Below, piece after piece: positions 1-6,559 of a DNA stretch of 9,898 bases; position 1 is the first letter of the stretch, and each line of letters begins with the position of its first letter. The notes beneath the pieces were generated by a model. That model did not search any database. It had not been told where the DNA came from and saw nothing but the letters and a program-made list of their open reading frames with translations. Source of the stretch: CF-96 sp028287605 (GTDB taxonomy: Bacteria > Chloroflexota > Dormibacteria > Aeolococcales > Aeolococcaceae). The stretch lies in contig JAXDLT010000306.1 in assembly GCA_034666465.1 (NCBI GenBank), forward strand, positions 1-9,898, in the 5' to 3' direction. The position numbers and the translations under genes are program-made.

Positions 1-268
1 AGTCGGCGGGGGCTCGGGTCTGCGCGAGCTTGTTCACGGTCAGGGCAACCGTCCTGGCATCGAGCTGCAGGGTCGGCTTGGTGATGTGCTCGAAGAGCTG
101 ACCGATGACCTTGGCGCGATTGCCGGAGTTGGTGATCGCGGCGGTGCGGGTCTGCTGCTCGCGGCTGAGCAGCAGGAAGGCACCGATGCCGACCACGAGG
201 ATCAGCGAGAGCGCCACCCCCGCGGCGAGCAGGCGCAGGGCGAAGGAGGAGCGGAAGCGACTCCTCAC
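1..268 (-). CDS. Membrane-anchored protein, N-terminal part (possible sensor/signalling protein), cut by window edge
   Basis: Only the first 89 codons are present; the gene continues past base 1. The GTG at 268-266 is the best start because GGAGG lies 7 nt upstream (280-276), the clearest Shine-Dalgarno sequence in the window. A basic N-terminus (MRSRFRSS) precedes one long hydrophobic segment at about residues 10-35. A polar stretch follows (SREQQTRTAAITNSGNRAKV, then about 38 more residues). This is the layout of sensor kinases, chemoreceptors and cyclases, which carry an N-terminal membrane anchor and an extracytoplasmic sensing region, but no catalytic or HAMP domain is visible. The gene starts 31 nt after the stop of the Cys-rich surface protein gene and is probably co-transcribed with it. 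The sensor role is inference; only an N-terminally anchored membrane protein is directly supported. Confidence 0.7.
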   Translation of the reverse strand, partial: MRSRFRSSFALRLLAAGVALSLILVVGIGAFLLLSREQQTRTAAITNSGNRAKVIGQLFEHITKPTLQLDARTVALTVNKLAQTRAPAD

Positions 269-279
269 CCGCTGACCTC

Positions 280-299
280 CGCCGCCCGGCAGGGCGGCG
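280..299 (-). promoter_or_regulatory. Perfect 8-bp hairpin touching a Shine-Dalgarno sequence
   Basis: On the minus strand, CGCCGCCC (299-292) and GGGCGGCG (287-280) form a perfect 8-bp GC stem with a TGCC loop. It sits between the stop of the Cys-rich gene and the GTG at 268. Its last G is the first base of the GGAGG ribosome-binding site. No T-run follows, so it is not a standard intrinsic terminator. It could stabilise an mRNA end or limit ribosome access to the downstream gene. Confidence 0.45.
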
Positions 300-1508
300 T
301 CAGTTCGTGGTCGCCGTCCACCGGCGCCGCACCACGACCACAAGGCCGGCGAGGGCGGCGAGGTCGAGAAGGCCGAAGAGAGGCCAGATGATGAGGCCGT
401 GCCCGAAGCTCAGCCCCGAGACCAGGCCCACGGTCTCGTCGTGGCGGGGCTGCTGGGTGCCGAGTCCGGACTGCCCGCCGCCGCCTCCGCCCGGACGCTG
501 CGAGGATCCGGTCGGAACCGTGCTCAGGAAGGTGCCGGTGGTGGTCCCTGCCAGCAGGGTGGTCCCCGGGTCTGCCGCGCCCGACCCGGGTGCCGTGCCG
601 TCCTCGGAGGCGGAGGGCCCGCCGGGTGCCCGCGGCTCTGAGGACCCGCTGCCGACGCTGGGGAGGCCGGGGAGCACGGGGGGCACGGCTCCCACGAGGC
701 AGGTGCTGCCCAGCGAGGCGGTGCAGCTCGATCCCAGCAGGCAGAGCAGGGTGCCGACACAGACGCCCGGGCTCGAGGCCGGCGACCCGGGGGACGGCTG
801 GGTGGTCGGGACGGTGCTGATCACGCAGGTCCGGAGCAGGGTGGCGACGCAGGAGTTGCCGCCGATCTGCAGAACGCTGCAGAGGTTCAGCAGGCAGAGA
901 CCGCTGCTCGTCGGGGTCGCCTGGCAGCCGCTGGTGCCCTGGGTGCAGGTGCCGGCCGGGGTGGAGCAGGCGCCGAGGATCCCGAGCAGGCAGCCGCCCG
1001 CGGCGGGCGCGGCGGGCGTCGAGCAGGCCCCGAGAATCCCGAGCAGGCACCCGCCCGCGGCGGCCGGCGGGGTGGCCACGGCGGGGGTCGCGCTCGGGGC
1101 CGGTGTGGTGGCCGCCGTCGCCGCCGCGCTCGGCTTCACCGTGGGAGCCGGGGTGGTCACGGGCTTGGGTGTCGGGGTGGGCGCCGGGGTGGGCTGGCTG
1201 CAGCCGATGAGCCCCAGCAGGCATCCCGTGGAGGGAAGGGTCGCGAGGCCCGAGGTCTGCGCCGGCACCTGTGGCGGCGGAACCGCGCTCGGTCCCGCCT
1301 GGCACAGCGCCGGGAGCACCTGGCAGAGCTCCTGCGAGAGGGTGAGCGGGGCGCTCGGGGTGACCGCCGGACTGGAGCTCAGGGGCGCCGCGACGACGGT
1401 GGTGGCGACCATCAGGCCGTTGCCGCCGAGCAGGCCGAATGTCACCGTCAGCGCCGCCACCCGGCGCGCCCAGGGCGCACGCAGGACGGCCCGTCCCAAT
1501 CTCCGCAT
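300..1508 (-). CDS. Secreted, C-terminally membrane-anchored Cys-pair-rich surface protein, family not recognised
   Basis: A 402-residue protein from the ATG at 1508-1506. A longer start at TTG 1556 or ATG 1520 is possible, but a -10-like TATGAT ends 7 nt before the 1508 ATG. Residues 1-41 look like a signal peptide: arginine-rich, then a hydrophobic core ending VVAAP. The mature region has 18 cysteines in nine pairs spaced 4-7 residues apart, mostly around Leu/Gly-rich hydrophobic cores such as CLLGILGAC. A Pro/Thr/Ala-rich linker of about 50 residues (PTPAPTPTPKP and onward) follows the second pair. The C-terminus has a Gly-rich run, a membrane segment at about 371-393 and an RRRW stop-transfer tail. 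This suggests a disulphide-rich ectodomain held at the outer face of the membrane. I recognise no family and assign no biochemical function. The gene lies 51 nt after plsY1 and just upstream of an anchored putative sensor. Confidence 0.75.
   Translation of the reverse strand: MRRLGRAVLRAPWARRVAALTVTFGLLGGNGLMVATTVVAAPLSSSPAVTPSAPLTLSQELCQVLPALCQAGPSAVPPPQVPAQTSGLATLPSTGCLLGLIGCSQPTPAPTPTPKPVTTPAPTVKPSAAATAATTPAPSATPAVATPPAAAGGCLLGILGACSTPAAPAAGGCLLGILGACSTPAGTCTQGTSGCQATPTSSGLCLLNLCSVLQIGGNSCVATLLRTCVISTVPTTQPSPGSPASSPGVCVGTLLCLLGSSCTASLGSTCLVGAVPPVLPGLPSVGSGSSEPRAPGGPSASEDGTAPGSGAADPGTTLLAGTTTGTFLSTVPTGSSQRPGGGGGGQSGLGTQQPRHDETVGLVSGLSFGHGLIIWPLFGLLDLAALAGLVVVVRRRWTATTN
966..1055 (-). repeat. 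Tandem duplication (57-bp period) encoding GGCLLGILGAC twice
   Basis: Two 33-bp cores, 966-998 and 1023-1055, differ at 3 positions by eye and are 57 bp apart. They encode the same 11-residue peptide, with the 19-residue unit GGCLLGILGACSTPAAPAA repeated almost exactly. A diverged third version (CLLGLIGC) lies at 1200-1223. The low divergence suggests a fairly recent in-frame duplication within the Cys-rich surface protein. Confidence 0.8.
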
Positions 1509-1515
1509 GGCCGAA

Positions 1516-1521
1516 ATCATA
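1516..1521 (-). promoter_or_regulatory. Putative -10 element (TATGAT), leaderless start for the Cys-rich gene
   Basis: The minus strand reads TATGAT, then seven bases (TTCGGCC), then ATG at 1508. Transcription from such a box would begin at or very near the A of the ATG, giving a leaderless mRNA. No convincing -35 is visible 16-18 nt upstream. The same layout recurs at three other genes here. Confidence 0.5.
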
Positions 1522-1559
1522 GGGTCGCGGACGGCGCCCGTACGGCGGCCGGACAACCG

Positions 1560-2240
1560 TCACGCGTTCGTCACCGATTGCGCATCGGTGCGAGACCGGC
1601 CGGCGAGGGCCACCCGCGGCTCCTCGCCGCTGAGCAGTCGGCGGAGGTTGGCCGAGTGCCGCAGGAGGATGATTCCGGTGGCCAGCGCGCTGAAGCCGAA
1701 GGCGGCTGCGCGGGAGCTCTGGCGGGGGGCTCCGGCACCCTCCTCGCGGGCCAGCGCCCAGGCGGCGGCGGTGCCCGCCGTGGCCGAGCCCGCGGCGGCG
1801 AGCGAGCCCACCGAGACGATGCGAGTGGTCAGCAGCGCGGTCATCCCCCCGGCCACCGCGGACGCCGCGCCGGGCGGGGAGAGCACGATCAGGGCGCCGA
1901 AGGCGGTGGCCACCGACTTCCCGCCGCGGAAGTGCGCGTAGGCGGGCCACGAGTGGCCGACGACCGCAGCCAGCCCCGCCGCCGCACGGCCGCCCGGACC
2001 GGCGCCCAGCGCTCGCGCCCCCTGCACCGCCACCGCGCCCTTGCCGGCGTCGAGGAGGAACACCGCCGCCCCGGCCGCGGGCCCGAGCACGCGCGACACG
2101 TTGGTGGCACCGGTGCTCCCGCTGCCGTGCTCGCGGACGTCGAGGCCACGCGCCGCACGCCCCAGCCACAGCCCGACGGGGACCGACCCGACCGAGTAGC
2201 CCAGCGCGCCGGCGGCGAGACCCCTCAGGGTGCCGACCAT
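1560..2240 (-). CDS. plsY: Glycerol-3-phosphate acyltransferase PlsY (canonical copy)
   Basis: PlsY transfers acyl groups from acyl-phosphate to sn-glycerol-3-phosphate, the first step of phosphatidate synthesis, at the inner membrane. This 226-residue polytopic protein has the usual family length. Motif 1 is HGSGSTGATNVSR at about residues 38-50, the GSGSTGATN form I associate with cyanobacterial relatives. D64..K67G68 is present, followed by GHSWPAYAHFRGGKSVATAFG at about 95-115 (motif 2). Motif 3 is RHSANLRRLLSGEEP at about 194-208, with the expected His and Asn. One oddity is GGKS where the family normally has GGKG. The ATG at 2240-2238 follows a -10-like TATACT by 8 nt. It lies 42 nt downstream of galactokinase and probably has its own promoter. 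Identity is firm; the effect of the Gly-to-Ser change is unknown. Confidence 0.95.
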   Translation of the reverse strand: MVGTLRGLAAGALGYSVGSVPVGLWLGRAARGLDVREHGSGSTGATNVSRVLGPAAGAAVFLLDAGKGAVAVQGARALGAGPGGRAAAGLAAVVGHSWPAYAHFRGGKSVATAFGALIVLSPPGAASAVAGGMTALLTTRIVSVGSLAAAGSATAGTAAAWALAREEGAGAPRQSSRAAAFGFSALATGIILLRHSANLRRLLSGEEPRVALAGRSRTDAQSVTNA

Positions 2241-2248
2241 CGCCCGCG

Positions 2249-2254
2249 AGTATA
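2249..2254 (-). promoter_or_regulatory. Putative -10 element (TATACT), leaderless start for plsY1
   Basis: The minus strand reads TATACT, eight bases (CGCGGGCG), then the ATG of plsY1. This places the transcription start at about the start codon. A GGAGG lies farther upstream (minus-strand GGAGGATGCC, directly before TATACT), too far away to serve this ATG. No clear -35 is seen. Confidence 0.55.
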
Positions 2255-2270
2255 GGCATCCTCCGGTTGC

Positions 2271-2286
2271 CTGACGGATGCGTCAG
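2271..2286. promoter_or_regulatory. 6-bp inverted repeat between galactokinase stop and plsY1 promoter
   Basis: CTGACG (2271-2276), GATG, CGTCAG (2281-2286) form a perfect inverted repeat. It includes the galactokinase stop codon (2285-2283) and lies 16 nt upstream of the TATACT box of plsY1, roughly where a -35 or an operator would be. It could be an operator or a weak RNA hairpin at the end of the galactokinase message. It is short, and chance is possible. Confidence 0.3.
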
Positions 2287-3416
2287 CCATCCATCACGTC
2301 GGCGGCGGTGATCGCCAGGCCGGGCGCGTGCTCCAGCCGCCAGCCGCCCCTCGAGCCCGGCGCCGCCGCCTCCATGGCGGCCCGGCAGCGCTCGGCGGCG
2401 GCCTCGGCCACCAGGGCCACGGCGGTGCCTCCGAAGCCGGCGCCGACCATCCGGGCACCGTGACAGCCGGGCACGCTCAGGGCGGCGGCGACGACAGCGT
2501 CGAGCGCGGGCGTGCTCACCGCGCAGTCGTCGCGGAGCGAGGCGTGGCTCGCGGACATGAGCGCCCCCAGGGCGGCGGCGTCGCCGGCGGCGAGCGCGGC
2601 GGCGGCGGCGGCGGCGCGGCAGGTCTCGGTGACGAGGTGGCGGGCGCGGCGGTCGAGCGGGGGCGGCAGCCCCGCCGCCTCCACCGCGGCGGTGTCCAGC
2701 CCGCGCAGCCCGGCCGCCCCCAGGGCCCGCAGCGCCGCCTCGGCCTCGGCGCGCCGCTCGCGGTAGCCGGCGCCGCCGACGTCGTGGGTCTCGCCGCTGT
2801 CGCACGCCACCAGCACCGCGCCCTCGATGCCCCAGGGCACCGCCGCGGCCGACCCGTCGGCGCAGTCGAGGAGCAGCGCGCCGCCCTCGGTGAGGCCGAC
2901 CACGGCGCGCTGGTCGAGGGGGCCGCAGGGCACGCCCACCACGTCCCGCTCGGCGGCCAGCGCCACCTCCGCGAGGCGCCGGGCGGACAGCCGCGTCCCC
3001 AGCAGCCGGAGCAGCGCGACCGTGACCGCGCAGCAGAGCGCCGCCGAGGAGCCCAGCCCCGCCGCCTCGGGGAGGTCCGCGGCGACCGCCACCTCCAGGG
3101 CGGGCACGGCCATCCCCGCCGCGGCGAGCACCACCGCCGGGGCGAAGGCGCGGTCGCCCAGGTCGCCCGCGGGTGCGGGGTGGCCGCGCTCGCCCCGGCG
3201 GTCGCCGCTGAGCAGCCGCCAGACGCCGTCCGCCGAGGGCCGCAGCGCCACACCCACGGCGCGGTCGACGGGGCAGCAGAGCACCCGCCCGCCGGCATAG
3301 TCGACGTGCTCGCCCACCAGGGTGCAGCGTCCCGGCGCCCGGGCCGTGGCCGCCGGAGGGCCGCCCCCCAGGCGGCGCTCCAGCAGCGCGGCCGCGCCCG
3401 TCTCCAGCGCGCTCAG
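2283..3416 (-). CDS. galK: Galactokinase (GHMP kinase), probable CTG start
   Basis: Galactokinase phosphorylates alpha-D-galactose to galactose-1-phosphate with ATP in the cytoplasm, the entry step of the Leloir pathway. Seen here: APGRCTLVGEHVDYAGG (about residues 27-43, substrate motif), PEAAGLGSSAA (116-126, GHMP phosphate-binding loop), GPLDQ with the likely catalytic Asp at 168, and GARMVGAGFGG (320-330). The length is 377 residues if translation starts at CTG 3416-3414; E. coli GalK has 382. That CTG overlaps the permease TGA (CTGA) and gives an N-terminus aligning with E. coli GalK. No ATG, GTG or TTG occurs nearby upstream in frame. The next GTG (3317) would start inside motif 1 at VGEHVDY. 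Translation is probably coupled to the permease. No galT or galE is in view, so another GHMP sugar kinase activity cannot be excluded. The family call is firm; the start is inference. Confidence 0.9.
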   Translation of the reverse strand: MSALETGAAALLERRLGGGPPAATARAPGRCTLVGEHVDYAGGRVLCCPVDRAVGVALRPSADGVWRLLSGDRRGERGHPAPAGDLGDRAFAPAVVLAAAGMAVPALEVAVAADLPEAAGLGSSAALCCAVTVALLRLLGTRLSARRLAEVALAAERDVVGVPCGPLDQRAVVGLTEGGALLLDCADGSAAAVPWGIEGAVLVACDSGETHDVGGAGYRERRAEAEAALRALGAAGLRGLDTAAVEAAGLPPPLDRRARHLVTETCRAAAAAAALAAGDAAALGALMSASHASLRDDCAVSTPALDAVVAAALSVPGCHGARMVGAGFGGTAVALVAEAAAERCRAAMEAAAPGSRGGWRLEHAPGLAITAADVMDG

Positions 3417-5083
3417 AGGTCGATCGACCGCAGCCGGGCGACGCCGGTGCGGAGCGCCAGCCAGGCGGTGCCGGCCGCGATGGCGACCACGCCGGCGTCG
3501 CCCGCGGTGAGGGCGCCGGCGCCCGGGGAGACGTGCGCGTAGGGAAGCGCCAGCACGGTGAAGCAGACCGCGAGATAGCCGGAGCCCAGGGCGAGGAAGC
3601 CGAGGCTCTGGCCGATGCCGACGCTGCGCCGCGGGTCGGTCCAGTCGAGCCGTGGCCGCACCGCACCGAGGCCGGTGGCGAGGGCGACCAGCCCGGCGAC
3701 GATCACCAGCAGCCGCACGCCGGCGAGGCCGATGGCGGCGGCGGTGAGGTGCTCGCGGAGGCCGCCGACCACCAGCAGGCCGAGACCGAGGCCGGCGGCG
3801 ACGGCCAGGCCGACGGCGAACTTGGCGAGCAGCACCTGACCGGTGCGCACCGGCGCGGTGCGCAGCAGCCAGAGCCGGCCGCCCTCGGCACCGACCCCGC
3901 GCAGCGCCACCCCGGAGGCGGCGAAGAGCGAGGCGAACCCGGCGGTGAGGGCCACCGAGAACCAGGCGGGCAGCCGGGCGGTGGCGGCGGCCGCCGTGGG
4001 CGCCTGGCCGGGGACGGCGATGTAGAGGGCGAAGAGGGCGACGGGAAGCACCAGCTGGCCCAGCTGCGAGGCGTCGCGGCGCAGCTCGCGCAGGTCCTTG
4101 CGGGCGATGGAGAGCCAGACGGCGCGGGGCCCGCCGTCGCCCGGCCGCAGCCGGGCGCCGGCGCGGCGGCGGCGCCCCCCGGCCCCCGCCTCGGCGCTGC
4201 GCTGGTGGCCGGCGACGAATGCCGCCTCGCCCAGGCGGGAGACCAGCAGCAGCGCGACGGCGCCGGCGGCGGCGAGCAGCAGGGTGAGCAGGGCGGCGGT
4301 GGCGAGCTCGCCGCGCACCGCCGCCAGCACCGCCCGGGAGGCCCAGCCGGTGGGCAGCCAGGCGAGGTCGGCGAGCCGGCCCCGACCCGGCGCGTCGAGC
4401 CCCAGCGGGGTGGTGGAGGGCGTGCCGTCGGGGGAGCGCAGCACCACGTTGACGGCGGTGACGGTGAAGACGGTGCCGGTCACCAGCAGCGCGGCGGCGT
4501 CCCGCACCCGCCGTGCGGGCATCACCCGCACCGTGGCGATGGTCGCCGCCGTCCCCGCGGCCAGCGGCAGCGCGGCCAGGGCGGCGGCGGCGAGCGCCAC
4601 CACCGGCAGGGCGGCGAGCGCCCCCTCGGCCGACAGGTAGGCGACCAGCCAGGGCCCGGCGAGCAGCGCCGCCATCCCCACCCCGGTGACCAGCTGGACG
4701 CAGAGCTTGGCGAGCAGCACCGCCCGTGGCGCCAGCGGGGCCACCAGCAGCATCTCGACGTCGCGCGCGAAGTAGAGGCCGCTGATGGCGAAGCTGACCG
4801 AGGTCACCGCCACCGCCCCGCAGAGGGTGGCCAGAGCGGCCGCCAGCGAGGGCTCGAGGGTCGCCGGCGACGGCGCGCCTGCGCCGAGCAGGTCGCCGGC
4901 GAGGTGGTGGGCGCCCAGCCACCAGGCGAGCGCGAGGGTGCCGAGGATGAGGGTGCGGCCACGCTGCTCGGGGCCGGCGAGCAGGCAGGCGTTGACCGCC
5001 ATCCTCGCCCGCGCTCCCAGCAGCCTCGGCACCGGCCGGTAGCCGCCCCAGCCGGTCAGCACCGACGCGGGCCCGGCCACCAC
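3413..5083 (-). CDS. ABC-2-type transporter permease, large polytopic exporter subunit
   Basis: About 556 residues, rich in Leu/Ala/Val/Gly, with roughly a dozen hydrophobic segments. Two membrane halves flank a basic loop (GGRRRRAGARLRPGDGG) followed by SIARKDLRELRRD. This amphipathic stretch before a second membrane domain is common in large exporter permeases that carry two six-helix halves in one chain. It should form the membrane channel for the ATPase encoded directly upstream; the substrate cannot be read from sequence. Start is uncertain: GTG 5083 (16 nt after the ATPase stop), GTG 5080, GTG 5062 or ATG 5002, none with a clear ribosome-binding site. Its TGA overlaps the probable CTG start of galactokinase. 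Confidence 0.85.
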   Translation of the reverse strand: MVAGPASVLTGWGGYRPVPRLLGARARMAVNACLLAGPEQRGRTLILGTLALAWWLGAHHLAGDLLGAGAPSPATLEPSLAAALATLCGAVAVTSVSFAISGLYFARDVEMLLVAPLAPRAVLLAKLCVQLVTGVGMAALLAGPWLVAYLSAEGALAALPVVALAAAALAALPLAAGTAATIATVRVMPARRVRDAAALLVTGTVFTVTAVNVVLRSPDGTPSTTPLGLDAPGRGRLADLAWLPTGWASRAVLAAVRGELATAALLTLLLAAAGAVALLLVSRLGEAAFVAGHQRSAEAGAGGRRRRAGARLRPGDGGPRAVWLSIARKDLRELRRDASQLGQLVLPVALFALYIAVPGQAPTAAAATARLPAWFSVALTAGFASLFAASGVALRGVGAEGGRLWLLRTAPVRTGQVLLAKFAVGLAVAAGLGLGLLVVGGLREHLTAAAIGLAGVRLLVIVAGLVALATGLGAVRPRLDWTDPRRSVGIGQSLGFLALGSGYLAVCFTVLALPYAHVSPGAGALTAGDAGVVAIAAGTAWLALRTGVARLRSIDL

Positions 5084-5099
5084 GTGGCGGTGGCGTAGG

Positions 5100-5897
5100 T
5101 CACTCGAGGGCGCGGAGCAGCGGCCGCAGGTCGGAGTCGCCGTCGGCGCCGGTGAGGCGGAGGAAGGCCTCCTCCAGGGTGCCGGCGCCGAGCGTGCTGC
5201 GCAGCTCGGCGGGGGTCTCGACGGCGACCAGGCGGCCGTGGTGGACGACCCCGACACGGTCGCAGAGCAGCTCGGCGACCTCGAGGACGTGGGTGCTGAG
5301 GAAGACGGTGCGGCCCTCGCCGCAGAGACCGCGCAGGATGTCCTTGAGCTGCCGGGCGCCGGCGGGGTCGAGGCCGACGGTGGGCTCGTCGAGGAACAGC
5401 ACCTGGGGGTCGTGGAGCAGCGCCGCCCCCAGGGCGAGCTTCTGGCGCATCCCCCGGGAGTACGACTGCACCAGCCGCTCGGCGTGGCCGGCGAGGCCGA
5501 AGGCGCCGAGCAGCGGGTCGATGCGTGCCGCCTGCACCCGGCGGGGCACCCCGTAGAGGTCGGCGGCGAAGGCGAGCATCTCCCGCCCGGTGAGCTTGTC
5601 GTAGAGGGCGGGCTGGTCGGGCACGTAGCCGGTCACCGCCCGGGCGCGGAGCGGGTCGGCGACCACGTCGTGCCCGCAGAGCTCGGCGGTGCCCGAGGTG
5701 GGCCGGAGCAGGCCGGTGAGCAGCCGGATGGTGGTGGTCGTGCCCGCCCCGTTCGGCCCGAGGAAGCCGAAGAGCTCGCCGGGGGCGACCTCCAGGCTCA
5801 TGGAGGCGACCGCCACCCGGTCGGCGAAGAGCTTGGTGAGGCCGCGCAGCCGGACGGCCGGCTCGGGGCGCAGCGGGACCGGCGCCGCCGCGCTCAC
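5100..5897 (-). CDS. ABC transporter ATP-binding protein with Walker A Lys-to-Thr substitution
   Basis: A 265-residue nucleotide-binding subunit of an ABC-2-type exporter, expected to dimerise on the cytoplasmic face and power the adjacent permease. The GTG at 5897-5895 overlaps the TGA of the DUF1802 gene (GTGA). Motifs: Walker A GPNGAGTTTT (47-56), Q-loop region YVPDQPALYD (91-100), signature YSRGMRQ (146-152), Walker B VLFLDEP with D170/E171, D-loop GLDP (175-178), and switch His203 in STH. Walker A is normally GPNGAGKTTT. Residue 53 is Thr (ACG at 5741-5739) where almost all family members have the Lys that contacts ATP phosphates. Everything else looks intact. A one-base change from AAG explains it: a real mutation, a degenerate site or a base-call error. 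The family call is certain; activity is doubtful if the base is real. Confidence 0.93.
   Translation of the reverse strand: MSAAAPVPLRPEPAVRLRGLTKLFADRVAVASMSLEVAPGELFGFLGPNGAGTTTTIRLLTGLLRPTSGTAELCGHDVVADPLRARAVTGYVPDQPALYDKLTGREMLAFAADLYGVPRRVQAARIDPLLGAFGLAGHAERLVQSYSRGMRQKLALGAALLHDPQVLFLDEPTVGLDPAGARQLKDILRGLCGEGRTVFLSTHVLEVAELLCDRVGVVHHGRLVAVETPAELRSTLGAGTLEEAFLRLTGADGDSDLRPLLRALE
5739..5741 (-). other. Walker A codon ACG (Thr) in place of AAG (Lys)
   Basis: The minus strand reads GGC ACG ACC ACC ACC at the P-loop. The plus-strand base g at 5740 would have to be t to restore lysine. The surrounding codons are normal for the family, and the frame is uninterrupted. Confidence 0.9.
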
Positions 5898-6553
5898 CCC
5901 GCCGGGTCCGCGGCGAGCAGGCGGCGCACCGCCTCGACCTCCCGGTCCAGCCGCCGGTCGTCCCACACCGGCAGCGCCGCCGAGGCGTCGGGCGGGTCGC
6001 GGAGCTCGACCCAGGAGCGGCAGCCGCCGTACTCGCGGAGGTCGGGCACCTCGACGCGCTCGGGCAGGACGCTGACCCGCAGCACCGCCACCACCGGCCG
6101 CACCGAGGCGGCCTCGGACAGCTGCCGCTGCTTGAAGCGCAGGCTGAGGTAGTTGCCGGTCCACACGGTGCGCTCCTCCAGCGCGTGCAGCCGCTCCAGC
6201 GACGCCGCCTCGATCACCTCCACCACCTCGGCGAGGGCGCCGAGCGACACCATCCCGGGGCTCACCGGCCGGGGGTGTCCCTCGGGGCGCCCGGCGGCGA
6301 CGGCCACCGCGCGGGGCGCCCGGTGCATCCCCGGCACCAGGAGGTCGCGGTACTCCGGCTTGAGGAAGACGCCGCGCTCGTGGAAGAGGGTCGGATAGAG
6401 CCAGAAGGGCGCGGAGCGGGGGGCGCTGAAGCGGTGACCGGGGTCGTCGAGCCCGCCGCGGCGCACCAGCAGCGCCTGCCGCCCCTGCTCGAGCGCCGCC
6501 ACCACCACGTCCCACTCCTTGAGCGCGAGGGCGAGCCGGGGCGGGGGCGTCAC
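5894..6553 (-). CDS. DUF1802 family protein
   Basis: A 219-residue soluble protein resembling the DUF1802 family, which I know from cyanobacteria and other bacteria and which has no established function. Recognisable parts are LALKEWDVVVAALEQGRQ near the N-terminus, LVRRGGLDD, then FWLYPTLFHERGVFLKPEY. A less conserved C-terminal half includes WTGNYLSLRFKQR and charged segments. No signal peptide or membrane segment is visible. The GTG at 6553-6551 is chosen because a TATGAT box ends 6 nt upstream and the protein then begins just before the conserved motif. It heads a tight block with the ABC ATPase (GTGA overlap), permease and galactokinase, so it may share their task. It is divergent from the flippase-like gene at 6660. 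The family assignment is from memory of the motif; the role is unknown. Confidence 0.85.
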   Translation of the reverse strand: MTPPPRLALALKEWDVVVAALEQGRQALLVRRGGLDDPGHRFSAPRSAPFWLYPTLFHERGVFLKPEYRDLLVPGMHRAPRAVAVAAGRPEGHPRPVSPGMVSLGALAEVVEVIEAASLERLHALEERTVWTGNYLSLRFKQRQLSEAASVRPVVAVLRVSVLPERVEVPDLREYGGCRSWVELRDPPDASAALPVWDDRRLDREVEAVRRLLAADPAG

Positions 6554-6559
6554 CGGATG

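Noticed and set aside
1233..1247. LPSTG in the Cys-rich protein, resembling a sortase motif
   Set aside because: It sits in the N-terminal third, not before the C-terminal membrane segment, so it cannot act as a sorting signal. It is probably chance in a Pro/Ser/Thr-rich protein.
307..1941. Plus-strand open frame antisense to the Cys-rich protein and plsY1
   Set aside because: It is a mirror of two well-supported minus-strand genes and shows no recognisable motif or coherent protein composition.
2583..2622. GGCGGC-rich run resembling a trinucleotide repeat
   Set aside because: It encodes an alanine-rich helix stretch in galactokinase; such runs are expected from Ala codons at this GC content.
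265..3666. Very long minus-strand open frame (over 1100 codons) overlapping several genes, and similar long frames on both strands
   Set aside because: The translations are Arg/Gly/Ala/Pro-rich with no domain, and they cross clear genes in another frame. Stop codons are scarce in DNA this GC-rich, so these are shadows of the real genes.
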